Origin: DASWVC01 sp036401335
Lineage (GTDB): Bacteria > Verrucomicrobiota > Verrucomicrobiia > Chthoniobacterales > JAFAMB01
NCBI GenBank assembly: GCA_036401335.1
Contig: DASWVC010000219.1
Location: 1-18,339, forward strand
Direction: 5' to 3'
DNA length: 18,339 nucleotides
Shown: piece by piece, positions 7,412 through 14,319 of the stretch
Layout of the letters: each line of letters starts with the position of its first letter
Numbering within the stretch: the first letter of the stretch is position 1
Program-made: the position numbers and the translations under genes
The notes under the pieces: model-generated
What the model was told of the DNA's origin: nothing
Databases searched by the model: none
The model's input: only the letters and a program-made list of their open reading frames with translations

Positions 7412-8341
7412 TCACAGCCGTTCACGCCAAGGTAAGTTGGCTTGGTAATTCTGCAGACGGCGTTGATAGAAGGGAAGGTCCGCCGGATCGCCCGCCCGAA
7501 TGGCCTTTTCTTCCCAGCGCCGGGCTGCTGCGAAGTTGCCTGTCTCCGCGTAAGATGCCGCCAGCACATCCAACACCGTCGCATCCTTTTGGCCCGTGAG
7601 CTTGGCCGCCTCAGAGGCAATTCCCAGCGCTTTGGCTCCGTTGCGCACCTGCTGGTCTTCCGCCGTAGCGTACAGCCAGGCTGCGCCCGCACGGCTGTAA
7701 GGGTCTTTGGGGTTAACCCTGGCTCCAGCCAGGAAGGTGTTGATTGCTTCCCCTTTCCGGTTTAAGCGGCTCAAAGCGTTTCCTTTCAGCACGTACAATT
7801 CCGAAAGGTTCAACCGGTTCGCGTCACCTCGATTGGTTTGCAGCGCCTGGTCCACCGCATCGATGGTGTCCTTCGATCGGCTGAGGTTCGCGGCGGCCGC
7901 AGCCCGCGCGGCATGCAGCCACCACCGGTCCGGGTGTTGCCGCGAAGCTTTAGTCGATGCCTTGTAAGCATCCTTCCAGAGGCCGTTTTGCAGGTAAGCC
8001 CCGATGGCACTCGCCTCAGCCCGTTCCTCAACCGTAAATTGGTGGCCGGGCGGGAAAATCTCTTCGAGGGTCTGTTCCCGCACCGGTCCCTGGTCATGCG
8101 TGGCCGCATGGTGCGGCACCACGCGGTGGTGTCGACCTGACTTCCGTCCTCTCGACCGGAAGTGCTCGTGGCGGTGTCCCGCCGGCGCTCCATGGCCGGA
8201 AACGGTGCCGTGTGCGCTTTTGCCTTTCGCGTGGTGCGCCTGCCCCGACGTGGTTCGCTTGGCTTGGTGGTCCGCGCCCTCGGAGGGTAAGCTCAGGAGC
8301 AAACCCAGAAAAAGACTGCCAATGATGCGAAAACCAGCCAT
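7412..8341 (-). CDS. Secreted/periplasmic TPR protein with a His-rich N-terminal region
   Basis: From the ATG at 8341 this is 309 residues. Residues 1-23 form a signal peptide (GSLFLGLLLSLPSEGA core). Residues 24-82 are a low-complexity linker with 13 histidines, several as HH pairs, plus Arg, Lys and Gly, which suggests metal or polyanion binding (inference). Residues from about 105 to 309 are helical with tetratricopeptide-like repeats; clear units are LYVLKGNALSRLNRKGEAINTF and, near the end, VLDVLAASYAETGNFAAARRWEEKAI. The family ending NLPWRE is common on TPR proteins of this kind. A GGAGG lies 12 nt before the ATG; the frame also has a GTG at 8371, but that would precede the signal peptide by ten residues. 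It sits 40 bp after the cupin gene on the same strand. Specific function unknown; TPRs mediate protein contacts. Confidence 0.82.
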   Translation of the reverse strand: MAGFRIIGSLFLGLLLSLPSEGADHQAKRTTSGQAHHAKGKSAHGTVSGHGAPAGHRHEHFRSRGRKSGRHHRVVPHHAATHDQGPVREQTLEEIFPPGHQFTVEERAEASAIGAYLQNGLWKDAYKASTKASRQHPDRWWLHAARAAAAANLSRSKDTIDAVDQALQTNRGDANRLNLSELYVLKGNALSRLNRKGEAINTFLAGARVNPKDPYSRAGAAWLYATAEDQQVRNGAKALGIASEAAKLTGQKDATVLDVLAASYAETGNFAAARRWEEKAIRAGDPADLPFYQRRLQNYQANLPWRERL

Positions 8342-8381
8342 CGCTCGAAGCGACCTCCAGGCGAACCGCACGGCTGCGCCG

Positions 8382-8861
8382 TCATTCTTCGCCCTCGTAA
8401 TATTCCAATCCTTCGGAGCGAATCAGCCTGCGTTCGGGCGAGCGCACGAGCCATTTCTCACTGTCTGGATAATAGCACGATTCGCCCATTGGGTTATCGG
8501 CCACAATGTAGAGGATAAGGTCCTGTGAGCTGTCGTTCGTGAGTTGGTGGGGTTGGGATGGCTCAAAGCAGAAGGCGTCCCCCGCCTCAATCGGGGTCGT
8601 TCCTTCCTCGTGGCGCACGATGCCCCGGCCTGAAATCACGTGGTAAAACTCCCATTGTGCACTGTGGGCATGGTATGGACAGGCGCTTTTTCCGGGAGGG
8701 ATACGGCAAATTTCCACATCAAAGGGATGCCGTTCCCTGAGATCCGTCGAGAATGGCTTGCGTCCCAGTGCCTCTGAAACTCCTTTGCTTAGCCCGGCGA
8801 ACTTTCCTTTGGGTGAGATCCAAGCTTCTTCCGCCATCTCGTTGGTGTTAACCTTGTGCAT
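8382..8861 (-). CDS. Single-domain cupin protein (cupin_2 type)
   Basis: From the ATG at 8861 the product is 159 aa. Cupin motif 1 is PYHAHSAQWEFYHVISGRG, with probable metal ligands H64, H66 and E71, and motif 2 is GDAFCFEPSQPHQLTN, with the fourth ligand H105. The fold is therefore a small metal-binding beta-barrel. Substrate and reaction cannot be read from sequence; related stand-alone cupins include sugar isomerases, dioxygenases and ligand sensors. The frame extends to 8948, but the added residues resemble noise, and the 159-aa form begins just before the conserved part. No signal peptide, so cytoplasmic. It is followed 40 bp later by the secreted TPR gene, with which it may be co-transcribed. 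The helicase gene upstream is separated by about 150 bp. Confidence 0.82.
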   Translation of the reverse strand: MHKVNTNEMAEEAWISPKGKFAGLSKGVSEALGRKPFSTDLRERHPFDVEICRIPPGKSACPYHAHSAQWEFYHVISGRGIVRHEEGTTPIEAGDAFCFEPSQPHQLTNDSSQDLILYIVADNPMGESCYYPDSEKWLVRSPERRLIRSEGLEYYEGEE

Positions 8862-9007
8862 AAACAAGGTGCGCAAACAACTCCAGCCATTTGGTCCATG
8901 CAACGCCAAAAGGCACTCGGCACACCAGGACTCACGCCCACGCGGCAAGGCAGCCGCACACCTCGATCACGTTGCCCCCCTGGTTACCTGCCTCAACGTG
9001 ACAACCC

Positions 9008-10219
9008 TTATTTTCTCGCACGCCCAAACGAATAACCGCGGCTAGTCCGGAAACCTTTCACCGGTCGAAGCATGCTTTTTCCTTCTTCGAAAAGGGCAGT
9101 GTAAACGTACGGGAACCCGGGTAAACGCTGCCGGGGAATTTTCTGGGCAATGAACCTTTCAATGTCGACCATTGCCTTTGCTTCCTCCGCCGTCACCAGC
9201 GTGAACGCGTCACCGACCCGCAGCGCGCGGCCGGTCCGGCCCACGCGGTGAACGTAGTCCTCCGGGTGCAATGGAATGTCATAATTGAAGACGTGAGAAA
9301 CCCCGGAGATGTCCAGGCCCCGGGCCGCAATGTCAGTCGCTACCAGCACCTCAAACTTGCCCGACTTGAAGCCGTCCAGCGCATCGGTTCGTTCCCGCTG
9401 ACTCCGGTCCGAGTGCAACACGGTGACCGAATGTTTCAATCCCCTGAGCCGGTCGGAGATTTCGTCCGCCGCTTGTTTCGTCCGGGTAAAGACAAGCACA
9501 CTCTGGAAGTGCGTTTGTTCCAGCAGCGCCACCAGAAGGTCGAATTTTTGCGCCGCAGCCACCGGGTAAAAGGCGTGCGTGACGGTTTCCGCCACGGACG
9601 AACGTTCCCCGATCTCGACAATTTCCGGGTTCTTCAACACCCAGGAACAAAGGCTGTCAATCTCGGGCGGAATGGTTGCCGAGAAAAGCAAAGTCTGCCT
9701 TTCCTTCGGACAGAGCTGCACGATCTTGCGCACATCCGGCAGAAATCCCATGTCCAGCATCCGATCCACCTCGTCCAGGACCAGGATCTCCACCGAGGAA
9801 AGCTTCAGAATACCCTGCTGCTGCAAATCCAGCAGGCGGCCAGGAGTGGCTACCATGACGTCCACCCCTTCATTTAAAAGCGCTTTTTGCTCGTTGTAGC
9901 TAACCCCGCCATAAAAGACCCCGATCTCAAGGTCCGAAAATCGCGCGTAATACTGGATCGCCATCTCTACTTGCAACGCCAGTTCACGGGTCGGTTCGAG
10001 AATCAGACAGCGCGCTTTGCCATGCTTCTTCAACCGGGTCAGCAGCGGCAAGGCGAAAGCCGCGGTCTTTCCAGTGCCCGTCTGGGCGGAACCAATCACG
10101 TCACGGCCTTGCAAAATCAGCGGGATACACCGCTCTTGGATGGGTGTTGGATCGGCAAACCCCAGGCTCTGCACCCCGTGCACAACCGCATCCAATAACC
10201 CCAATTCTTGAAAACTCAT
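9008..10219 (-). CDS. DEAD-box ATP-dependent RNA helicase, RhlE-like
   Basis: This 403-residue protein is a complete DEAD-box core with a short tail. Visible motifs are Q-motif FADPTPIQ (21-28), motif I AQTGTGKT (45-52), Ia PTRELA, Ib TPGR (125-128), motif II DEVD (149-152), motif III SAT (180-182), motif V ATDIAARGLD and motif VI HRVGRTGR. Motif II has Val instead of the usual Ala; the catalytic DE..D residues are kept. The RMLDMGFLPD stretch after motif II is typical of RhlE and its relatives, which remodel RNA in ribosome assembly and mRNA decay. The basic C-terminal tail is short, ending GRARK, shorter than in E. coli RhlE. The start ATG at 10219 puts the Q-motif at the usual place. It is divergent from the phosphatase gene at 10338. 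Confidence 0.93.
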   Translation of the reverse strand: MSFQELGLLDAVVHGVQSLGFADPTPIQERCIPLILQGRDVIGSAQTGTGKTAAFALPLLTRLKKHGKARCLILEPTRELALQVEMAIQYYARFSDLEIGVFYGGVSYNEQKALLNEGVDVMVATPGRLLDLQQQGILKLSSVEILVLDEVDRMLDMGFLPDVRKIVQLCPKERQTLLFSATIPPEIDSLCSWVLKNPEIVEIGERSSVAETVTHAFYPVAAAQKFDLLVALLEQTHFQSVLVFTRTKQAADEISDRLRGLKHSVTVLHSDRSQRERTDALDGFKSGKFEVLVATDIAARGLDISGVSHVFNYDIPLHPEDYVHRVGRTGRALRVGDAFTLVTAEEAKAMVDIERFIAQKIPRQRLPGFPYVYTALFEEGKSMLRPVKGFRTSRGYSFGRARK

Positions 10220-10337
10220 TACGCTCAGGAATTAACGGGAAATCCGGGCTTGACGCAAATGCGGGTTTTACCGGCCGTCGGGCCTGCGTGCAGAAGCAGG
10301 ATTGCTTCCGCCCCTTTTCTCATGTCTGCTGGTCAGC

Positions 10338-10763
10338 GTGACCAACCGGGTATTGTTCATCTGCACGGGGAACTTTTACCGAAGCCGCTTCGCCGAAGCG
10401 GTGTTTAACCATTTAGCCGAAAAACAGGGGCTGAACTGGCGGGCTTTTTCCCGCGGGCTCGCCATTCACTGGGCTGAAGGCTACCTGTCGCCGTACACCG
10501 CACGGGCGCTGGAAGCCCGCCAGATCGCATTGCGCCACACCGGGCCTGCCCGGGTCCAGCTTTCAGCCCACGACCTTGAGGATTCCCAGCGGCAGATTGC
10601 CCTCGACCGCGCCGAGCACTACCCGATGATGCGGGAACAATTTCCCCTTTGGGCCGATCGCATTGAATATTGGCATGTCGTCGATATGCCGGTTTGTTCC
10701 TCCGAGGTGGCCTTGCCCGAAATTGAACGCAACGTAAATGCCCTCCTGACGGAACTTGGCTGA
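10338..10763 (+). CDS. Low-molecular-weight protein tyrosine phosphatase-like protein
   Basis: From the GTG at 10338 this is 141 aa. The P-loop CTGNFYRS (residues 9-16) matches the CX5RS signature of low-molecular-weight phosphatases and related arsenate reductases and directly follows the first beta strand (VLFI), as in the family. The usual second Cys of the loop (CxGNxCRS) is Tyr. The general-acid Asp, normally in a DP pair near the C-terminus, is probably D116 in VVDMP, so the pair is altered. The frame is open back to a TTG at 10302, but the GTG gives the expected N-terminus. Its stop overlaps the purC start by one base (TGATG), indicating translational coupling with purine synthesis. 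The substrate is unknown; protein phosphotyrosine or a small phosphate ester are both possible. Confidence 0.82.
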   Translation: MTNRVLFICTGNFYRSRFAEAVFNHLAEKQGLNWRAFSRGLAIHWAEGYLSPYTARALEARQIALRHTGPARVQLSAHDLEDSQRQIALDRAEHYPMMREQFPLWADRIEYWHVVDMPVCSSEVALPEIERNVNALLTELG

Positions 10764-11638
10764 TGAACCCGGTCATCAAAGTCGATCTACCCGGCATTTC
10801 CAAGGTGTGCAGCGGGAAGGTGCGTGAGGTCTTTGACCTGGGAAAGCAACTCTGCATTGTCGCCACCGACCGGATTTCAGCCTACGACTGCATCCTTCCC
10901 GAGCCCATTCCGGGCAAAGGTGAGGTATTAACCCGCTTGTCTGCTTTTTGGTTCGGGCGATTCCCAAACATCCCCAACCACTTGCTCACCGCCGACTTTG
11001 CCGAGTTCCCAAAACCTTTGCAGCCTTTCGCGGAAATGTTGACCGGCCGGTCGATGTTGGTGCGCCGCGCCGACCCTTTCCCGGTTGAATGTGTGGTCCG
11101 CGGTTACCTCGCCGGGTCCGCTTGGCGGGAGTACCGTCAAACCCAGACGCTCGCCGGTGAACCTTTGCCGCCCGGACTGGACCTGGCCGCTCCGCTTCCC
11201 GCCCCAACCTTTAGCCCGGCCACCAAAGCGACCGCCGGCCACGACGAAAACATCAGCTGGGATCGTTTTGTGGAAACGCTGGGCGAAGAAACGGCAACCC
11301 GACTGCGGGACCTCAGCCTCCGCCTCTATTCCGAGGCCAGCGCGTACGCTGCCCGCCGAGGTATCCTCATCGCCGACACGAAGTTTGAGTTTGGCCGGGC
11401 CGATGGCGAGATCATCCTCATTGACGAATGCCTGACCCCGGATTCTTCCCGTTTCTGGCCCCGCGCAGGCCTCTATCCTGGGCGTAACCCACCAAGCCTC
11501 GATAAACAGTTTGTTCGCGATTACCTCGACACCCTGGACTGGGACAAGACGCCGCCCGCTCCTCACCTCCCCGCAGCGATCATCGAGCAAACCGCTCAGA
11601 AATACCGTGAAATCCTCCGGATGCTCACGGCCGGGTAA
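10763..11638 (+). CDS. purC: Phosphoribosylaminoimidazole-succinocarboxamide synthase (SAICAR synthetase)
   Basis: PurC joins aspartate to CAIR using ATP, the eighth step of de novo purine synthesis in the cytoplasm. Diagnostic segments are GKVREVFDLG (18-27), ATDRISAYD (34-42), the first signature running through VECVVRGYLAGSAWREY (about 108-124), the second signature IADTKFEFG (203-211), and LIDECLTPDSSRFW (219-232). At 291 aa it belongs to the longer, yeast Ade1-like form rather than the 237-aa E. coli type, with the C-terminal extension intact. Its ATG overlaps the stop of the preceding phosphatase-like gene by one base. No other pur gene is in the window, so it is not part of a pur cluster here. 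Hairpins follow it at 11677-11698 and 11717-11754. Confidence 0.96.
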   Translation: MNPVIKVDLPGISKVCSGKVREVFDLGKQLCIVATDRISAYDCILPEPIPGKGEVLTRLSAFWFGRFPNIPNHLLTADFAEFPKPLQPFAEMLTGRSMLVRRADPFPVECVVRGYLAGSAWREYRQTQTLAGEPLPPGLDLAAPLPAPTFSPATKATAGHDENISWDRFVETLGEETATRLRDLSLRLYSEASAYAARRGILIADTKFEFGRADGEIILIDECLTPDSSRFWPRAGLYPGRNPPSLDKQFVRDYLDTLDWDKTPPAPHLPAAIIEQTAQKYREILRMLTAG

Positions 11639-11676
11639 AACGCCCTCACCCGTCACCCCGCTGGCAGTAAGGTAAC

Positions 11677-11698
11677 GCCCTTTAGGCTGTAAAGGGGC
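11677..11698 (+). terminator. Hairpin downstream of purC, possible terminator
   Basis: A stem of CCCTTTA (11678-11684) and TAAAGGG (11690-11696) with a 5-nt loop starts 39 bp after the purC stop codon and can be extended by flanking GC bases. There is no following U-tract, so it is a weak candidate for an intrinsic terminator. Confidence 0.4.
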
Positions 11699-11716
11699 AC
11701 CGGATCGAGCGGGCGG

Positions 11717-11768
11717 CCCGGTAGGGCGGCGAAGGGACTCGCCGCCCTACCGGGGCGCTTGAGGACAA
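11717..11768. repeat. Strong palindrome with adjoining dispersed 16-mer
   Basis: Positions 11717-11732 and 11739-11754 are perfect 16-bp reverse complements (cccggtagggcggcga against tcgccgccctaccggg) around a 6-nt loop. Overlapping its right end, gggcgcttgaggacaa (11753-11768) recurs in inverted orientation at 14184-14199, there also preceded by ccggtaggg. It looks like a REP-type element and could also act as a terminator or RNA 3' stabiliser for purC. The surrounding gap (11639-11871) otherwise contains only the purC hairpin and the gtaacggggt-family copy. Confidence 0.7.
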
Positions 11769-11783
11769 ACACCCCTGGCGGAG

Positions 11784-11822
11784 ACCCCGTCACTCCGTCA
11801 GTCCGATACCCCGACACCTTCC
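11784..11822 (-). repeat. Dispersed intergenic repeat, gtaacggggt family, inverted copy 3
   Basis: Read on the minus strand this begins ggaaggtgtcggggtat and ends gtgacggggt, matching copy 1 (4476-4513) in length and order apart from scattered mismatches. It lies about 50 bp before the PPK2 start, in the same gap as the 16-bp palindrome. Confidence 0.55.
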
Positions 11823-11871
11823 TCCCCCCTCTTCCCCTGGACTCCGGCCCTCGGGTTGGCTACGCTCGCTC

Positions 11872-12801
11872 ATGTTTCAGCTTGGCGAGCACTTGTCTAA
11901 AACCAGCGGTTTCGACCTGAAATCGCTGATGGTTGAGCCCGGCCGGAAAATTTCCTTAAAGAAGGATTTCGATCCTGGGTACTGCGGCGAATACCGGGAC
12001 AAGGATCACGGCCTCGCGGCCATGGAAGACAACGTCAAGAAGCTCGCCTCGTTTCAGGACACCCTTTACGCCAGCAAAACCTATTCGCTCCTCCTGATCT
12101 TTCAGGCCCTGGATGCCGCTGGTAAGGACGGCACCATCAAACACGTGATGTCTGGAGTGAACCCCCAAGGGTGCGATGTGCGCAGTTTCAAGGCACCTTC
12201 CCCGGAGGAGCTCGCCCACGACTTTCTCTGGCGGGCCATCAAAGTCCTTCCGGAACGCGGCCGCATCGGTATCTTTAACCGCTCTTATTACGAAGAAGTC
12301 CTGGCCGTACGGGTGCACCCTGAACTTATCGAGGCCCAGCACCTGCCTTCAAACGGGTCCGGCGGTTCCATCTGGAGACGGCGGTATGAGGAAATCAACC
12401 ATTTCGAACGTTACCTCGTGGATAACGGCTGCATCGTGCTCAAGTTTTTCCTTAACGTTTCCAAGAAAGAACAAAAGAAACGGTTTCTCGCCCGCATTGA
12501 TGACCCGCAGAAAAACTGGAAATTTTCGGCTTCCGACATTCGTGAACGCAAATTTTGGGATGACTACATGGACGCTTTCGAGACGGCGTTCCGTCACACC
12601 AGCACCAAGGCCGCCCCTTGGTTTGTCATTCCGGCTGACCACAAATGGTTTACCCGGCTGGCGGTATCCGAGATCATCGTCCAAACCATGAAGGGCTTGG
12701 CGCTCGCCTACCCGAAAGCCACCCCTCAACAGATGGCCGATGTGCAGAAAGCGAAAGGGGAACTCCTAGGCGAGGATGCCGAGATGCCCAAGGCTGAGTG
12801 A
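11872..12801 (+). CDS. Polyphosphate:nucleotide phosphotransferase, PPK2 family
   Basis: PPK2 enzymes transfer phosphate between polyphosphate and nucleoside mono- or diphosphates. This 309-aa, single-domain protein has the Walker A-like ALDAAGKDGT (79-88), the Walker B region IFNRSYYEEVL (134-144), and the basic lid segment KKRFLARIDDPQKNWKFS (202-219), all in the family order and spacing. The C-terminal QTMKGLALAYPK is typical of the PPK2-related subgroup. Length fits one-domain members; two-domain AMP-specific forms are about 500 aa. Whether it prefers AMP, ADP or GDP cannot be decided from sequence. The ATG at 11872 is used; a second ATG at residue 20 is possible, since the conserved region begins after it. 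The tgt gene follows closely on the same strand, so the two may share a transcript. Confidence 0.92.
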   Translation: MFQLGEHLSKTSGFDLKSLMVEPGRKISLKKDFDPGYCGEYRDKDHGLAAMEDNVKKLASFQDTLYASKTYSLLLIFQALDAAGKDGTIKHVMSGVNPQGCDVRSFKAPSPEELAHDFLWRAIKVLPERGRIGIFNRSYYEEVLAVRVHPELIEAQHLPSNGSGGSIWRRRYEEINHFERYLVDNGCIVLKFFLNVSKKEQKKRFLARIDDPQKNWKFSASDIRERKFWDDYMDAFETAFRHTSTKAAPWFVIPADHKWFTRLAVSEIIVQTMKGLALAYPKATPQQMADVQKAKGELLGEDAEMPKAE

Positions 12802-12826
12802 GCGCTTGTGCTCCCACCAGACCGAC

Positions 12827-14029
12827 GTGACCACCACCCCTCCTTTCCAGCTCCTTTCCACCGACCCGGCCAGCCGGGCCCGCCGCGGCCGCCTTTTCAC
12901 CCGGCACGGCACGATTGAAACCCCGGCCTTTATGCCGGTGGGCACCCAAGGCACGGTCAAGGCAACCAGCCCGGACGAACTGCGCACCCTTGGGGCGCAG
13001 GTCATCCTCGGGAACACGTACCACCTGTTCCTGCGGCCCGGCCTTGAGGTCATTGAGCATTTCCAGGGACTCCACCGCTTCATGGGCTGGGAGCGTCCCA
13101 TCCTGACCGACAGCGGGGGTTTTCAAGTTTTTTCCCTCGCCAAACTGCGGCGGATCACGGAGGAAGGCGTCCATTTCCGCAGCCACCTGGATGGCAACCC
13201 CTGTTTCCTGAGTCCTGAGGTTGCGATGAAAATCCAGACCACGCTCGGTTCGGACATCGCCATGGTCTTTGACGAATGTCCACCTTACCCGTGCGATCAC
13301 GCGGATGCTGAGGCCAGCCTCCAACGAACATTGCGTTGGGCCCGGCGCTGCCGGGACTGGACCGCAGACGTGGAAGCCGCCCGGCGTCCCCTGGTGTTTG
13401 GCATCGTCCAGGGATCGGTCTACGCCGACCTGCGGGAGCACAGTGCCCGCGAATTGGTGCAACAGGACTTTGACGGCTATGCCGTCGGTGGAGTCAGCGT
13501 GGGTGAACCCGAATCCGAGATGATGTTGGCCGTTGACCGGAGTGTGCCCTTTTTGCCAGAAGACAAACCACGGTACGCCATGGGCCTTGGAACCCCGCCC
13601 CAGATGGTCGAAATGGTTGCCCGTGGGATCGACTTGTTCGACTGCGTGTTGCCCACGCGCCTGGCCCGCAACGGCACCGCTTTCACGGAAACCGGCACCC
13701 TCAATTTGAAAAACAGGCCGTTCCGGGTCGACGAGCAACCCATCGAACCGGGCTGCACCTGTGCAACTTGCCTGACCTTCAGCCGGGGTTACCTTCGGCA
13801 CTTGGTTAAGGCCGAAGAAATCCTTGGCCTGCGTCTGATCACCATCCACAACCTGCATTTTTACCTGAACCTCATGGCGCGGGCCCGCAGCGCGCTCGAG
13901 GCTGGCACTTTCAATGCCTTTCGGGAACATTTTGTGGCCAACTACGTCAAACACGAGCGGCTCAGCCCGGACGGGGCAGTGCCTTTGTCCGAAAATGTGG
14001 CCCAAGAAATCCCACAAGCCGAAGAATGA
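12827..14029 (+). CDS. tgt: tRNA-guanine transglycosylase (queuine tRNA-ribosyltransferase)
   Basis: Tgt exchanges guanine-34 of certain tRNAs for preQ1 in queuosine synthesis. Numbering from the GTG at 12827 (400 aa), there is TPAFMPVGTQGTVK (32-45), ILGNTYHLFLRPG (60-72), the base-recognition Asp in TDSGGFQVFS (D95), VFDEC (D150), the nucleophile Asp in FDCVLPTR (D272), and the zinc site C310, C312, C315 and H341. All key residues are present. The frame is open to an ATG at 12776, which would overlap the PPK2 gene by 26 bp; I chose the GTG because E. coli Tgt aligns from just after it and the extra 17 residues look unrelated. The last codons lie in the left arm of a palindromic repeat. No other queuosine gene is in the window. 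Confidence 0.95.
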   Translation: MTTTPPFQLLSTDPASRARRGRLFTRHGTIETPAFMPVGTQGTVKATSPDELRTLGAQVILGNTYHLFLRPGLEVIEHFQGLHRFMGWERPILTDSGGFQVFSLAKLRRITEEGVHFRSHLDGNPCFLSPEVAMKIQTTLGSDIAMVFDECPPYPCDHADAEASLQRTLRWARRCRDWTADVEAARRPLVFGIVQGSVYADLREHSARELVQQDFDGYAVGGVSVGEPESEMMLAVDRSVPFLPEDKPRYAMGLGTPPQMVEMVARGIDLFDCVLPTRLARNGTAFTETGTLNLKNRPFRVDEQPIEPGCTCATCLTFSRGYLRHLVKAEEILGLRLITIHNLHFYLNLMARARSALEAGTFNAFREHFVANYVKHERLSPDGAVPLSENVAQEIPQAEE

Positions 14030-14131
14030 AAGAATGCCCCCAATGGCAGACGCAGAGAAGCACTGGCATTCCCAGCTTCGGCCATTCTTCGGTTTTTTGA
14101 TTCGTGGCATCAACCTGCCGCGCCGTCACCC
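14019..14131 (+). repeat. Palindromic intergenic repeat element, copy 2
   Basis: The left arm ccgaagaatg (14019-14028) is the exact reverse complement of cattcttcgg (14083-14092). The right part 14083-14110 matches 4602-4629 at 26 of 28 bases, and the 13-mer cgcgccgtcaccc follows (14119-14131), as in copy 1. The left arm overlaps the last Tgt codons and its stop codon, so the element may have landed on, or contributes to, the 3' end of tgt. Confidence 0.65.
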
Positions 14132-14183
14132 CGGTCGGCGAGAGACCACCGGGCCCGGGTCGCGCCTTCTCCGGTAGGGGAGC

Positions 14184-14199
14184 TTGTCCTCAAGCGCCC
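14184..14199 (-). repeat. Inverted copy of the 16-mer at 11753-11768
   Basis: ttgtcctcaagcgccc is the exact reverse complement of 11753-11768. A nearby ccggtaggg (14171-14179) echoes the palindrome arm next to the other copy, but the order relative to the 16-mer differs, so this is a rearranged or partial copy of the element. Confidence 0.55.
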
Positions 14200-14222
14200 T
14201 CCTTCTCAGCGCCCTCGGGTAA

Positions 14223-14264
14223 GGTTGGTTATTCCTAACCGACCCCGGGGAGCAACCGCTCCCC
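14223..14264. terminator. Two adjacent hairpins between convergent tgt and SDR genes
   Basis: The first stem pairs 14223-14231 (GGTTGGTTA) with 14236-14244 (TAACCGACC) around TTCC, 9 bp with one G-U pair. The second pairs 14247-14253 (GGGGAGC) with 14258-14264 (GCTCCCC) around AACC, perfect 7 bp. They lie between converging genes, where a bidirectional terminator is expected, but neither is followed by a clear U-tract. They complete the contents of the 290-bp gap 14030-14319. Confidence 0.4.
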
Positions 14265-14319
14265 GCTCGTAAGGAAGCTTTTCAGAAAGCCAGGGGTGGA
14301 ACCCACATCGCGTTTCGAG

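Noticed and set aside
10220..10337. Possible promoter boxes in the helicase/phosphatase divergent gap (a TTGCGT and TTAATT pair 17 bp apart on the minus strand)
   Set aside because: Only half of the bases in each box match the consensus, which is expected by chance in a gap of this size.
12674..14113. Long minus-strand open frame of 479 codons
   Set aside because: It lies opposite tgt, whose product has all Tgt motifs. The antisense translation has no recognisable domain; high GC content readily keeps antisense frames open.
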